64,000 bases of DNA from Geothrix sp. (GTDB lineage Bacteria; Acidobacteriota; Holophagae; Holophagales; Holophagaceae), in the NCBI GenBank assembly GCA_019449415.1, contig JAGRPP010000013.1, forward strand, positions 59,613 to 123,612, written 5' to 3'. The position numbers and the translations under genes were made by a program. The notes beneath the pieces were generated by a model that was given only the letters and a program-made list of their open reading frames with translations, was not told where the DNA came from and made no database searches. Positions 1-8,941 of this stretch are shown here, piece after piece. How positions within the stretch are numbered: the stretch's first letter is position 1; every line of letters begins with the position of its first letter.

Positions 1-603
1 TCGGGCCAGCCAGACGAAGCTCTGGCCGATGTTCGTGGTGCCGATGTCGGCCTGGTGGCCGAGCAGATCCATAGCGTGGGGCGTGTAGGTGTAGCCCAGG
101 TTCATGTGGGTCACGACCTGATCGCTGAGCACCACGCTGAGGGGCAGGTTGACCTGTAGACCGGGATTCCCGTTGCCACGCCCCTGGTTGTGGTTGCCCG
201 TGGGCAGCAGGACGGACAGACGCGGCGCGAAGGCCACCACCGACGATCCATCCCCCAGCGCCTGGTAGCGGTAGTTCAGGGCGAGGTCGCCCATGCCGCG
301 ACGGCCACCGTCGGGTGACGAGGCCAGCCGCTGCACCGGGGCCGTGAGGCTCAGCTGATGGCGCTGGCCGCCCCAGGGCCACTCCTCCGTGAAGGTGTAG
401 ACCCAATCGCCGCTGCGTTGGAGCCGGGAGAAGGTCTGGATGTGCTGGATGACGCCCGCCTCCTGGTTGTAGGCCTCCTCCAGGAGGAAAGAATTGTCCT
501 GGATGGGCGCGGGGCGGGGAGGCTCCTGGGCGCTGAGGGCGTGGCCGAAGACGGCGCCGAGCGCCAGGACGAGGGTGAGGGGGGAGGAGAGTGGCTGTCT
601 CAT
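1..603 (-). CDS. Outer-membrane beta-barrel protein, MetA/transporter-like (truncated by the window edge)
   Basis: The first 201 codons are visible; the 3' end lies outside the window. The protein opens with a signal peptide (MRQPLSSPLTLVLALGAVFG, then an ALSAQ cleavage region). Alternating amphipathic strands follow, with wording typical of the phenol-degradation MetA-like/transporter beta-barrel family: NYRYQ, APRLSVLLPTGN, PGLQVNLPLS and LGYTYT. No Shine-Dalgarno motif precedes the ATG; instead a perfect dyad abuts it (606-626). It follows the HAMP gene on the same strand by 63 bases and could be a separate transcription unit. Family identification is moderate; the substrate is unknown. 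Confidence 0.7.
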   Translation of the reverse strand, partial: MRQPLSSPLTLVLALGAVFGHALSAQEPPRPAPIQDNSFLLEEAYNQEAGVIQHIQTFSRLQRSGDWVYTFTEEWPWGGQRHQLSLTAPVQRLASSPDGGRRGMGDLALNYRYQALGDGSSVVAFAPRLSVLLPTGNHNQGRGNGNPGLQVNLPLSVVLSDQVVTHMNLGYTYTPHAMDLLGHQADIGTTNIGQSFVWLAR

Positions 604-605
604 AA

Positions 606-626
606 TTTTGATATTGAGTATCAAAA
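606..626. promoter_or_regulatory. Perfect dyad next to a start codon, Fur-box-like
   Basis: Arms TTTTGATA and TATCAAAA are separated by TTGAG in an AT-rich island. The core TGATATTGAGTATCA fits the 7-1-7 Fur consensus (TGATAATnATTATCA) at 13 of 14 informative positions. It lies 3-23 bases upstream of the minus-strand ATG at 603, so a bound repressor would cover the translation-initiation region or a very short leader. The regulator is inferred. Confidence 0.45.
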
Positions 627-656
627 TCGAACAAAACAATACCTTGAAGTCACGAA

Positions 657-670
657 GTGATCGGGATCAC
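657..670. promoter_or_regulatory. GTGAT-N4-ATCAC dyad, FNR/CRP-family-like
   Basis: A perfect 5-4-5 dyad, part of a longer AAGTGAT/ATCACTT stem. It overlaps the stop codon of the HAMP gene and sits about 60 bases upstream of the barrel gene that starts at 603. The spacing is that of FNR/Dnr-type sites (TTGAT-N4-ATCAA), but the outer bases differ. It could equally be a weak terminator stem, although no T-run follows. Confidence 0.25.
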
Positions 671-1236
671 TTGGGGCGGCCAGGGTCCCCAAGAGACCAC
701 CGCGAGAGAGTGCCCTCCAGATCTGCGAGATCCCGGGTGGCCGAGGGAAGATCGCCCGCAGCCACGGCTTGCCGGGCCTGATCGAGGCCGGTCCGCAGGG
801 TCGCCAGATCGGACTGGAGGGTGTCCAGGACGCGGCTCGTGGCCTCGGAGAGGACGCCCAGTTGATCGTCGGGGCGGATGCGGGCATGGGGCGCGAGCTG
901 CCGCTCCGCCAGGCCTTCCATGACCAGGCGGAACCGATAGAGGGGACCCGCGATGCGGTGGCTGAGGATCACCACGAAGGCCGTCACCAGGGTGGTGGAG
1001 AGCGCCAGGCTGAAGCCCGCGAGGATGAGGACCAGGGGCAGCAGCATCTGATCGAGGGAACGGTAGGCGGCGTGAGCCGAAGCCAGGCCTGCCTGCAGTT
1101 CGCTGTCCATGAAGACATAGAGTCCGAAGGCGAAGGCCCCGGTGAGCACCACCTGGAGCAGGACGAAGGCCCCGGCCAGGCGGAGCTGGAACCGGGTGTC
1201 GATGAGGATGATGCGGCGCTGTCGGCCCTGGCTCAT
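667..1236 (-). CDS. Two-helix inner-membrane protein with HAMP domain and no output domain
   Basis: 189 aa. A short basic N-terminus leads into transmembrane segment 1 (about residues 17-38). A short periplasmic loop of about 25 residues follows, then transmembrane segment 2 (about 52-78). After it comes the hallmark ILSHRIAGPLYRFR of HAMP-type signalling proteins, then a helical, coiled-coil-like tail (TLRTGLDQARQAV). No kinase, cyclase or methyl-accepting domain is present. GAGG six bases before the ATG supports this start. It follows the tetraheme cytochrome gene by 8 bases, so the two are co-transcribed. HAMP-only proteins of this type occur beside cytochrome genes in metal-reducing bacteria; the exact role is unknown. 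Confidence 0.75.
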   Translation of the reverse strand: MSQGRQRRIILIDTRFQLRLAGAFVLLQVVLTGAFAFGLYVFMDSELQAGLASAHAAYRSLDQMLLPLVLILAGFSLALSTTLVTAFVVILSHRIAGPLYRFRLVMEGLAERQLAPHARIRPDDQLGVLSEATSRVLDTLQSDLATLRTGLDQARQAVAAGDLPSATRDLADLEGTLSRWSLGDPGRPK

Positions 1237-1244
1237 GGTGGACC

Positions 1245-1688
1245 TCAATGGCAGGCGCGGCAGAGCTGCCCGCGGTCGTTGCGAGTGACGAGGAAGTAGG
1301 TTTTCTGGCGGGGCTCCCGGCGAAACAACCGGCCGAAGAGGCTTTCGGCCTTCCACCGGACGCGGTCGTAGCGGGTCTGGGCCAGGGTATGGCAGGTGAA
1401 GCAGGCGGTGCGGTGGCCGGTGGTGAGCGGCAGCTTCGCATTCAGGGGCTTGCGGAGCAGGCTGTCCACCGCGTGGTGATTGGCCATGTCCACGGCCAGG
1501 TGGCAGGTGTGGCAGTAGGCGGTGCAGGGCCGCTCGCGGTGGGAGGTCCACCGCGCGGCGGCGTCTTCGGGGTGGCAGGGCGCGCAGGTGGCCGGGTCCT
1601 TCAGCGCCATCCGCCCCGGCATGTCGTCCGGCGCCTGGGCGAAGATGGCCAGGCTCCAGAGGAGGGCGGACAGCTGGAGCCCGCGCAT
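1245..1688 (-). CDS. Periplasmic tetraheme cytochrome c
   Basis: 147 aa with a cleavable signal peptide (MRGLQLSALLWSLAIFAQA). Four CxxCH heme c motifs are visible: CAPCH, CHTCH, CFTCH and the C-terminal CRACH. Extra histidines (TSHRE, NHHAV, TTGHRT) could be distal ligands. The start codon overlaps the stop of the upstream porin gene by one base (TGATG), which indicates translational coupling. The likely role is electron carriage in the periplasm, perhaps to or from a partner at the outer membrane. No catalytic domain is seen, so direction and partner are inference. Confidence 0.85.
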   Translation of the reverse strand: MRGLQLSALLWSLAIFAQAPDDMPGRMALKDPATCAPCHPEDAAARWTSHRERPCTAYCHTCHLAVDMANHHAVDSLLRKPLNAKLPLTTGHRTACFTCHTLAQTRYDRVRWKAESLFGRLFRREPRQKTYFLVTRNDRGQLCRACH

Positions 1689-2815
1689 CAGAACACCACC
1701 ACCAGCTGGGCCAGCCAGACATTGGGGCTGAAGGCAGGGGTGTCCCGGGTGGCCATGGTGGCCTCGAGGAAGTGCTGCCACTCCGCCTTCACCTGGAAGA
1801 TGCCGGCGAGGGTGAGGGAAAGTCCAGCGGCGGCGCGTACATCGTGGTCGCCACCGGGCTGGCCATCCACCGGCAGCTGGCCCATGCGCTCGTAGCGCAG
1901 GAACAGGGTGGTGGGCGCGGGCAGGTCCGCGAAGACGAATTCCTGCGTCAGGTGCCAGCCCCGGCGGGTGATCCGTTCGCTGCCCCCATTGGGCTCCTGG
2001 CGCCGGAGGAGATACTCGCCCCGCAGATACCAGGGCCCCACCCGGCCTTCCGCATCCGCCGCCCAGGCCATCTCCCGCTTCCTCCGGTCGGCACCGGTGT
2101 CGTAGAGGCAGGAGACCCCGAACTCGAGGGACTTGGGATCCCGCACGGCTCGGAGGGAGAAGGGATTCCCGAAGGGCGTGAAGCCCAGGCGGCCGCCCGC
2201 CAGCCGGCCATCGCCGAAGCCGCGCAGGATGAAGGCGTTGAAGTTGGCCGTGCCGTCGTTGCCGAGGACGCGCAGGCCGATGTCGTTGTAGCCGCCATCC
2301 ATGATGGCGTCCGTGGTCAGCGGCCGCGAGATGGACACGCTGTCCTTGCTGGCGAAGAACTGCCAGTCGTTGCCGAAGGGCACATCGAAGCGCCCGGCCT
2401 GGATGTGGAAGCCCCTCTCCACCCAGAGTCGGCCGCGGGGCGCGATGGTGCCGCCGAAGGGATGGAAATCCAGGAAGGCCACTGGGAGCTTGGTGGCCTC
2501 GCGGGTGGTGACCACGGCGGCAGCCGCGTCCACCCTCTCGTGGAACTCTCCGGCGAAATCCAGCTCGAAGGCGCCCCCCTCCAGCTTCCGCCTTCCCTGG
2601 TCGTCGGGCGCCGCGAGCGCATCCCCGAAGGCGGAGAGCTTGAGGCCGAACAGGCGTTCGGCGAGGCGGTCCCGGCCGGCATCCAGGGATTCCCGCCAGG
2701 TCGGGGGCCTGGCGGGCTCGACGGGCAGGCTCGGGGCCGCCTGGGCTTCCGCGGCCGAGGCGGCGACCGAGATCCCCGCGCAGACGAGCATGTGCCAAGG
2801 GCGCCAGGATGGCAT
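1688..2815 (-). CDS. Outer-membrane porin (16- or 18-strand barrel type)
   Basis: 375 aa. Signal peptide up to about residue 27, then a short helical segment (WRESLDAGRDRLAERLFG), then repeated amphipathic strands. The block GFHIQAGRFDVPFGNDW resembles the conserved constriction-side segment of O/P-type and related porins. The chain ends ...LAQLVVVF, a C-terminal aromatic residue as expected for BAM-inserted barrels. It is the first gene of a porin / tetraheme cytochrome / HAMP operon with one-base and 8-base junctions. A porin-cytochrome partnership is suggested by context only; with no multiheme decoration it is not an obvious MtrB homologue. Confidence 0.75.
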   Translation of the reverse strand: MPSWRPWHMLVCAGISVAASAAEAQAAPSLPVEPARPPTWRESLDAGRDRLAERLFGLKLSAFGDALAAPDDQGRRKLEGGAFELDFAGEFHERVDAAAAVVTTREATKLPVAFLDFHPFGGTIAPRGRLWVERGFHIQAGRFDVPFGNDWQFFASKDSVSISRPLTTDAIMDGGYNDIGLRVLGNDGTANFNAFILRGFGDGRLAGGRLGFTPFGNPFSLRAVRDPKSLEFGVSCLYDTGADRRKREMAWAADAEGRVGPWYLRGEYLLRRQEPNGGSERITRRGWHLTQEFVFADLPAPTTLFLRYERMGQLPVDGQPGGDHDVRAAAGLSLTLAGIFQVKAEWQHFLEATMATRDTPAFSPNVWLAQLVVVF

Positions 2816-2908
2816 AGGTGACCCCTATGTCCATCTCGGCGCCCTCGTCTTGCGGCTTTATTTTTCAAAGGCAAGTTGATGCAAGAGTGTGTCTTGGACA
2901 CCTCTTAC

Positions 2909-5900
2909 CTAGTTCCGGGCGGCCTCCAGTCCCCGGCGCTTGCCCATCCACTCGTAGAAGCCGGGAAGGACCAGCAGCGTGAACAGGGTGGAGGTCACGA
3001 GGCCCCCCACCATCACGATGGCGAGCGGCCGCTCCAGTTCGCTGCCCCCGAAGCCCAGCAGCATGGGCAGCAGGCCGAGGATGGCCGCCCCGGCGGTCAT
3101 GAGCTTGGGTCGCACGCGGCCCAGGCTGGCCTCCAACACCGACTGGCGGAGAGATAGCCCCGAGGCGTACAGATCCTTGGTTTGGGTGATCAGCACCAGG
3201 CTGTTCTGCACGGCCACGCCGAAGAGGCCGATCATGCCGACGATGGAGCTGACATTCCAGGTCTCTCCCGCCAGCCAGAGGCTGAAGAGTCCTCCGGCAA
3301 AGGCGTTGGGCAGGGTGGCCAGCACGACGGTCACCTCCCACCAGCGACCCAGGGCCACATACAGGAGGCCCACCACGATGCCCAGGGCCACCCCGACGGC
3401 GATGAGCAGGCGGCGCTGGGTTTCCCGGGCCTCCTCGATGCGCCCGCCCAGCTTCACCACCGTGCCCTTGGGCAGCGGATGGGAAGCCAGCAGGGCGTCC
3501 ACGCGCTTGGCCGCGCCGCCCAGGTCGCCTTCGGTTCGCAGGTTCAGGGCGAGGCGCCGTTGGCTGGATTCGCGACGGATCATGCTCGGCGTGGTGGATT
3601 CCGTGAAGGTCACCACCTGGCCCAGCTCCAGCACGCGCCCATCGTCCAGTACCAGGGGCAGGCGCTGGAGCCGCTCCGGCGTGACATCTCCGTGGATCTG
3701 GAACTTCACCACGCGTCCGATGCGCTGGGGACCGTCGTAGCGGGGCGCGGCCTCCAGGCCCTGGAGGGCGGCCTGCAGGGTCTGGAGCAGCAGGGGCCGC
3801 GGCACGCCGAGGTGGCGCAGGTCGCGGTCATCGATTTTCACCTGCCACTTGGGCAGCGGGCCGCCGGTATCGGGGGCCACGGATTTCACCCCGGGCAGCT
3901 CCGCCAGTTTCTTACGCAGGTCCGGCACCGCGGCCTCCAGGGCCGCCATGTCCGGGTTGAAGAGCTTCACCTGCAGGTCGGCGGGAGTGCCCCCGAGGCC
4001 TTCGGAGATCTTCATGTTCATGGGCGTGGTGAGTTCCACGGGATAGGGCATCTCCTCGGCCAGGGCGCCGAGAGCAGCCTCGACCTTCTTCGGATCCGCG
4101 CCGGACTGGAGCAGCACCAGGATGTCGCTGGAGTAGTGCGGCATGGGATCCTCGGTGACATCGCCGCGGCCTGTGCGCCGGTAGTAGTCCTTCACGCCGG
4201 GCACCTGGCGGATGCGCCGGCCCAGCATCTGGTTGCCCTGGTCCACGGCCTCCAGGCTGGTCTCCGCCGGGAAGTTCGGCGTGAGGATGAAGGCGCCCTC
4301 ATCGAGGCTCGGCAGGAAGTTGCTGCCGAGGCCCAGGGCCAGCACGATGCTCGCGGCGGTCAAGGTGCCCGCTACGGCCAGTAGCTTGGCGCCGTGGCTC
4401 AGGGCCCAGGTCAGGGCCGGCCGGTAGACCTCCTTCAGCCGCGTGACGAAGCGCGGTTCCTCCAGCACCGTGCCCGGCGGCAGGAAACGCTCCACCAGCG
4501 TGGGTACCAGCGTGAAGCTGAGGATGAGGCTGAGGGTCATGGCGGAACCCACGGCCACGGCGAGCGGGGCGTAGAGCTTTCCGGCCACGCCGCCGATGGC
4601 CAGCAGCGGGATGAACACCGCGAGGATCACCAGCACGGCGATGAGGATGGGGATGCCCACCTCCGAGGCCGCCACCACCAGCGTGACCCGGCGGCTGGCG
4701 GGATTGCCGTCATGGGCCTGGTGCAGCCGGTGGGTGAGGTTCTCGACCATGATCACCCCCGCATCCACCAGCAGGCCCACGGAGATGGCGAGCCCGCCGA
4801 GGGTGAGGGCGTTCAGGCCGAGGCCCATCCACATGAGGGGCAGGGCCGCGCCAAGGGTCGCGAGGGGCAGGAGGATGATCACCACCAGGGCGCCCCGGAA
4901 GTTGCCCAGCAGCACCACGAGCACCAAGCCCACGAAACCGCCGCCCAGCATCAGCGCCAAGGTGACGCCGCTGAGGGCATGGCGTACGAACTCGCCCTGG
5001 TCATAGAACATCTCCAGCTTCATGCCCTCGGGCAGGCCCTTGCGCAACTCCGGCAGGGCCTCGCGCACGGATTGCGCCGTGCTCAGGGCCTCAGCCGTGG
5101 GCTGCTTGACCACGCGCAGGGACACGGCCTCGACGCCGCGGTAGGTGGAGAGTCCCCGGCGGAAGGCGGCGCCCACCTGGATGTCGGCCACTTCACCCAG
5201 GTACACGGTGCCGCGCTGGGTCTGGATGGGCAGCCTCCGGAGCTCGTCGGGGCTGGGCGCGGCGCTGCCTAGGGTGACGAACCAGCCCTTGTCCTGCAGC
5301 TCCAGGATGCCGGCCCCGCCGTCCTGGTCGCTGCCCTCGAGGGCCTCCATGGCCTTGCCCAGCGGCACGCCCTGCAGCCGCATGCGGTCGGGCCGCAATA
5401 GCACCTGGATCTGCTTCGCTTCGCCGCCCAGGGCCTCCACGCGCGCGACTCCGGGAACGGCCTGGAGCCGCGGGACGATCCCCTTCACGGCGTGGTCGCG
5501 CAGGGCCATGGGCCCCACGCCGGGGCCCGTGAGCACCAGCTCCTGGATCTCCTGCAGGCGGCCCGCCGCGCTGGTCACCAGCGGCGGCAGGGTGCCGGGC
5601 GGGAAACCCCCCATGAGCGAGGAGATGCGCTCGCCCACCAGCTGCCGGGACCGCCAGGGATCCGTGTCGCCCTCGAAGGCGATGACCACCTGCACCAGGC
5701 CCGCCTGCACGGTGCTGACCACCCGCCGCACGCCGGGCAGGCCGCCCACGGCCTGTTCCACGGGCTGGGCCACGGTGAGCTCCAGCTCCGCCGCGGCGCG
5801 CCCAGGGCTCTGGATGAGCAGCTGGAGCGAGGGCAGGGAGAGATCGGGGATGAGGTCGCGCTTGAGGTTGAAGAAGGTGAGGATGCCCGTGCAGGCCAGT

Positions 5901-5986
5901 AGCAGCGTGGCGCCGTAGACCAGGCCCTGCTTCGGCAGCAGCCAGGCGAACCAGCGGGTGAGAAGGGTGTGGGGATTCTTACTCAT
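2909..5986 (-). CDS. RND efflux pump, inner-membrane subunit (CusA/HAE type)
   Basis: 1025 aa, the normal size for an RND pump. TM1 is at about residues 22-42, followed by a first periplasmic loop with porter motifs. TM2-TM6 carry the proton-relay helix GLAISVGLLVDAGVIMVENL (Asp in TM4), with a second half of the same design. The gene overlaps the adaptor gene by 8 bases and is the last of a four-gene cluster (Cys-rich protein, TolC, adaptor, pump). It sits nearer CusA-like metal pumps than AcrB by eye, but lacks the longer HME features of the second pump at 22352, so the substrate is uncertain. Confidence 0.88.
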   Translation of the reverse strand: MSKNPHTLLTRWFAWLLPKQGLVYGATLLLACTGILTFFNLKRDLIPDLSLPSLQLLIQSPGRAAAELELTVAQPVEQAVGGLPGVRRVVSTVQAGLVQVVIAFEGDTDPWRSRQLVGERISSLMGGFPPGTLPPLVTSAAGRLQEIQELVLTGPGVGPMALRDHAVKGIVPRLQAVPGVARVEALGGEAKQIQVLLRPDRMRLQGVPLGKAMEALEGSDQDGGAGILELQDKGWFVTLGSAAPSPDELRRLPIQTQRGTVYLGEVADIQVGAAFRRGLSTYRGVEAVSLRVVKQPTAEALSTAQSVREALPELRKGLPEGMKLEMFYDQGEFVRHALSGVTLALMLGGGFVGLVLVVLLGNFRGALVVIILLPLATLGAALPLMWMGLGLNALTLGGLAISVGLLVDAGVIMVENLTHRLHQAHDGNPASRRVTLVVAASEVGIPILIAVLVILAVFIPLLAIGGVAGKLYAPLAVAVGSAMTLSLILSFTLVPTLVERFLPPGTVLEEPRFVTRLKEVYRPALTWALSHGAKLLAVAGTLTAASIVLALGLGSNFLPSLDEGAFILTPNFPAETSLEAVDQGNQMLGRRIRQVPGVKDYYRRTGRGDVTEDPMPHYSSDILVLLQSGADPKKVEAALGALAEEMPYPVELTTPMNMKISEGLGGTPADLQVKLFNPDMAALEAAVPDLRKKLAELPGVKSVAPDTGGPLPKWQVKIDDRDLRHLGVPRPLLLQTLQAALQGLEAAPRYDGPQRIGRVVKFQIHGDVTPERLQRLPLVLDDGRVLELGQVVTFTESTTPSMIRRESSQRRLALNLRTEGDLGGAAKRVDALLASHPLPKGTVVKLGGRIEEARETQRRLLIAVGVALGIVVGLLYVALGRWWEVTVVLATLPNAFAGGLFSLWLAGETWNVSSIVGMIGLFGVAVQNSLVLITQTKDLYASGLSLRQSVLEASLGRVRPKLMTAGAAILGLLPMLLGFGGSELERPLAIVMVGGLVTSTLFTLLVLPGFYEWMGKRRGLEAARN

Positions 5987-7106
5987 CGCCGCCCCCGGAC
6001 TTGGTGCGCATCAGCTTGGACTTGAGCAGATAGGCCCCGTCGGTGAAGACCTTGGCGCCGGTGGGAAGGGCATCGAGCACGAGGGTCTCCCGGCCCGCAT
6101 CGGGCCCGCGCTTCACCGGGCGGAAGCGGGCCAGCTCGCCCTCCTGGAGGAACACGCCCCAGACGCCTTCCACCTGCTGGAGGGCCGAGGACGGGAGCAG
6201 TACGCCCTGGCCCAACGGCACCTGGATCTCCAGGGGCGTCCCGGGCAGCGGCAGGGGAGCGCCGGAGAGGCGCAGGCGGTAGGTCAGGCGGTGGGTCATG
6301 TCGCCCATGCTGGAAGGCAGGCCCACCACTTCGCCCTGCCAGGTCCGATGGTCATCGCGGATGACTGCGCGGCTGCCCAGCTTCCAGGTCCCGGGGGCCG
6401 GGGACGGCAATTCCACCACCGCCAGCGAGGCCGAAGCGGCCTGGAAGGTACCGAGTTCCTCGTTGGCGGACACCCCCTGGCCCAGCTGGGCCTTCCAGGC
6501 CGATACGGTCCCGGCGCTGGGAGCGCGCAGGACGAAGGTGCCGTCGGCCCGTTCGGGGGTGACGCCTCGGGCCTGCAACGCGATGCGGGCGGATTCCGCC
6601 TCGGCGCTGGCGCCGGCGTGTTCGGCTTCCGCATTGTCCAGATCGCGCCGCGCGCCGGCCTGGGCGGCGGCGAGGCGCTGCTCCCGGGCCAGCTCCGCCT
6701 GGGCCCGGCGCAACCGGGCCTGGGCGATGAGCCACTTGGATTTCAGCTCGGCCAGCTCGGGACTGCGCAGGGTCACCAGGGGCGCCCCCTTGGCCACGGG
6801 ACGCCCCGGCGCGGCGGGAGCCGAGGCCACGATGCCGCTCACCGGGGCGGTGAGGATGGCCCGGGCGGACTCGTCTCCGGCGGCTTCCGCGGGAAACCAC
6901 GCCTGCAGCACGGATGGGGCCGGGACCTCCGCCGTGCGCAGCCCTTCCTGGATGCTTTTCAGCGGCACGGCGTCGGTCTCCGGCGCCTGGGACTGGGGCG
7001 GGGCCCCCTCGGCGGGCGGCTTGGGCTTGCAGGCCTGGAGGCCCAGGAGGACACCCGCCGTGAGCAGGACGGGCATGAGGCGGGTGGTCGGGTGGAAGGC
7101 GGTCAT
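5979..7106 (-). CDS. Periplasmic adaptor (membrane-fusion) lipoprotein of RND efflux system
   Basis: 375 aa. A lipobox LQAC (Cys26) follows a hydrophobic leader, so it is probably anchored by lipid. The lipoyl half-motifs (TAPVSGIVASAPAAPGRPV and RAPSAGTVSAWKA) flank an alpha-hairpin (about residues 115-180), followed by beta-barrel and membrane-proximal domains. It joins the RND pump to TolC across the periplasm. The ATG overlaps the TolC gene stop by four bases (ATGA) and its end overlaps the pump gene by 8 bases. No N-terminal metal-binding domain is present, unlike the adaptor at 20965. Confidence 0.88.
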   Translation of the reverse strand: MTAFHPTTRLMPVLLTAGVLLGLQACKPKPPAEGAPPQSQAPETDAVPLKSIQEGLRTAEVPAPSVLQAWFPAEAAGDESARAILTAPVSGIVASAPAAPGRPVAKGAPLVTLRSPELAELKSKWLIAQARLRRAQAELAREQRLAAAQAGARRDLDNAEAEHAGASAEAESARIALQARGVTPERADGTFVLRAPSAGTVSAWKAQLGQGVSANEELGTFQAASASLAVVELPSPAPGTWKLGSRAVIRDDHRTWQGEVVGLPSSMGDMTHRLTYRLRLSGAPLPLPGTPLEIQVPLGQGVLLPSSALQQVEGVWGVFLQEGELARFRPVKRGPDAGRETLVLDALPTGAKVFTDGAYLLKSKLMRTKSGGGDE

Positions 7107-8296
7107 CGGGCATCTCCAAGGGTCAGCAGGTCGAGTTCGGCGGCGAGGGCATGGCCATCCCGCAGGCGCTGCAGCGAGGCGCTGTCGGCCTCCAGCAGCT
7201 GGCGCCGCAGCAACAGGGCATCCGAGGGGCGCTCCTTGCCCTCCTGGAGCCGCAGGTCCACGGCCCGGAGGGCGGCGTCGAAGCCTCGGGGCGGCAGGAT
7301 CCCGCCGAATGTGCGAAGGCGGAGCAGGGCGGTCTGGAAGCGGGATTCCAGCTGGAAGGCGGCAGCTTCGGCCTCCCGGGCAAGGGCTCCGCGGCCCGCG
7401 GAGGCCTCCCGCTTCTGGGCGCTGAGTTCCCCGGGGCGGGGCAGGCGGAAGGCCACGCCCAATCGGGTGATGCGTTCCTCGCCCTCGGACGCGTGGCTGC
7501 CCCGCAGGCTCCAGCGGGAGCCCTTGAGAGCCTGCTGGAGGTCGAAGGCGGAGCGGTCCGCCGCGGTCCGGTCCGCCTGGGCGCGTCGCACCAGGCTGCG
7601 CTGGAAGGCCTCACTCAGGCCTTCGGGGGCGGGCAGGGTCGGGATGCCCGGATCGGCCAGGGGCAGGGGCTCCGCAGGCAAGTCAGCGAGGGCCCGCAGG
7701 GCGCCCCAGGTTTCGCTGGCCCGGCGCTGGGCCTCGCCCAGCTCGGCGCGGAGGCGCAGCAGGTCGCCGCGCACCAGGTCGGCCTGGTAGGCGGGATCCG
7801 ACCCCGAATCCACCCGGGCCTGGGCGACCCGCACCCAGGTCTCCGTGAGGTTCAGCTGGGAACTGCGGAGGCGCAGCTGGGCCTCCGCGAGCCAGGCGTC
7901 GAGGTAGGCCAGCCGCAGCCGGTGCCGGGCTTCGGCCCGGGCCAGGGCCGGGAGGGAGCCTTCGGCGCGGGCGAGGTTGTCCCGGGCGCCCGCACGAAGG
8001 GTCGGAGCCAACAGCAAGGGGGCGTCCACCTGGGCGACCTTGTCGGTGCTGGTGGTGCCGGGGCCGCTGCGGCGGCCGGCTTCGGCCGTGAGGGTGGGGC
8101 CCTCCCGTAGCAGGCCCCCGGTGGCAGCCAGCTGCCGCTGCCGGGCCGCCAGATCGGCCTCCAGACGCAGTTCGAAGGGGTCGGAAGTGACTTTGGTCAG
8201 CAGGGCTTCCCAAGTCAGGGGAGGGGTGGATGCGGGCCCCTGGGTCTGCGCGGTCAGCGTGCAGGCCAGGGCCCCCGAAAGCAGGGCACGGATCAT
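7103..8296 (-). CDS. TolC-family outer-membrane efflux protein
   Basis: 397 aa. Signal peptide MIRALLSGALACTLTAQ, then two repeats of long amphipathic helices (Ala/Leu/Gln/Arg-rich, for example around LARAEARHRLRLAYLDAWL) interrupted by short strand regions, as in OEP repeats. GAGGA precedes the ATG. Upstream in-frame codons extend to 8395 but would add an Arg/Pro-rich segment ahead of the signal peptide, so the later start is preferred. It forms the exit duct of the efflux complex made with the next two genes. Confidence 0.85.
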   Translation of the reverse strand: MIRALLSGALACTLTAQTQGPASTPPLTWEALLTKVTSDPFELRLEADLAARQRQLAATGGLLREGPTLTAEAGRRSGPGTTSTDKVAQVDAPLLLAPTLRAGARDNLARAEGSLPALARAEARHRLRLAYLDAWLAEAQLRLRSSQLNLTETWVRVAQARVDSGSDPAYQADLVRGDLLRLRAELGEAQRRASETWGALRALADLPAEPLPLADPGIPTLPAPEGLSEAFQRSLVRRAQADRTAADRSAFDLQQALKGSRWSLRGSHASEGEERITRLGVAFRLPRPGELSAQKREASAGRGALAREAEAAAFQLESRFQTALLRLRTFGGILPPRGFDAALRAVDLRLQEGKERPSDALLLRRQLLEADSASLQRLRDGHALAAELDLLTLGDAR

Positions 8297-8412
8297 GGAT
8301 TCCTCGTCAGGCGTCGCGGAAGGCCACCGGGCCAGGGCCCGATGGGGTGGGATCGCGCCGGGGAGGCCGACACCGCGGGAGGCGGTCGGCATCACGGACG
8401 ATCAGCGGAGCG

Positions 8413-8772
8413 TCAGGCGAGCATCCGGGGCGGGGCCTCGAGGGGCTGCGGGTGGGCGCAGCGGGCCGGGTTGATCCGGGCCAGGGCGTAGGTGCGAGAG
8501 GGCTTGGGCTCGGCCAGCCGGGGCCGGTCGGGCAGGGGAGGAACCGGGCAGCCGTGGTTGCAGAAGAAGTGGCAGCCGGCCACGCCGTCGCCACTCTGGG
8601 CCTGGGCCAGGACGAAGGGATCCAGTTCCAGGACCACGGCTGCGCCGTTGGCGGGGATCGCCACTTCCGCGGCGGCAGTATGCGCGGCCGAATGAAGCAG
8701 ATACACCAGGGCCAAGGCCAGCATCAGGCCGGCCGAGGCGCGCTTGAGGATCCGGTTCAGGGCGAGGGTCAT
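8413..8772 (-). CDS. Small exported Cys/His-containing protein heading an efflux operon
   Basis: 119 aa. An N-terminal hydrophobic stretch (about residues 12-28, LMLALALVYLLHSAAHTAAA) acts as a signal peptide or membrane anchor. A polar region with the cluster GCHFFCNHGCPVPP follows (three Cys, two His), then a Pro/Arg-rich tail. I do not recognise the family. It lies 116 bases upstream of the TolC gene on the same strand. An equally small Cys-rich exported protein occupies the same place in the second efflux operon (19077). A periplasmic metal-binding or chaperone role is inferred from those two facts only. Confidence 0.6.
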   Translation of the reverse strand: MTLALNRILKRASAGLMLALALVYLLHSAAHTAAAEVAIPANGAAVVLELDPFVLAQAQSGDGVAGCHFFCNHGCPVPPLPDRPRLAEPKPSRTYALARINPARCAHPQPLEAPPRMLA

Positions 8773-8941
8773 TAAATGTCCAGGGCACAAGTATGACGGA
8801 ATTAGGCCAGAGATGGCAGTGGAACTTACTGGACACACAGGGGTTGATAAATCGTAACTTGCCCGTGAGGTCGTCAAAGGCGGGGCGGGTGATACTTAGT
8901 GATACGATGGTGGTTCATTCCATCAGCACTTGGGAGATCCC

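Noticed and set aside
2883..2906. An imperfect hairpin (AAGAGTGTGTC/GACACCTCTT) after the first RND pump gene
   Set aside because: The arms differ by an extra base and no T-run follows on the minus strand, so it was not called a terminator.
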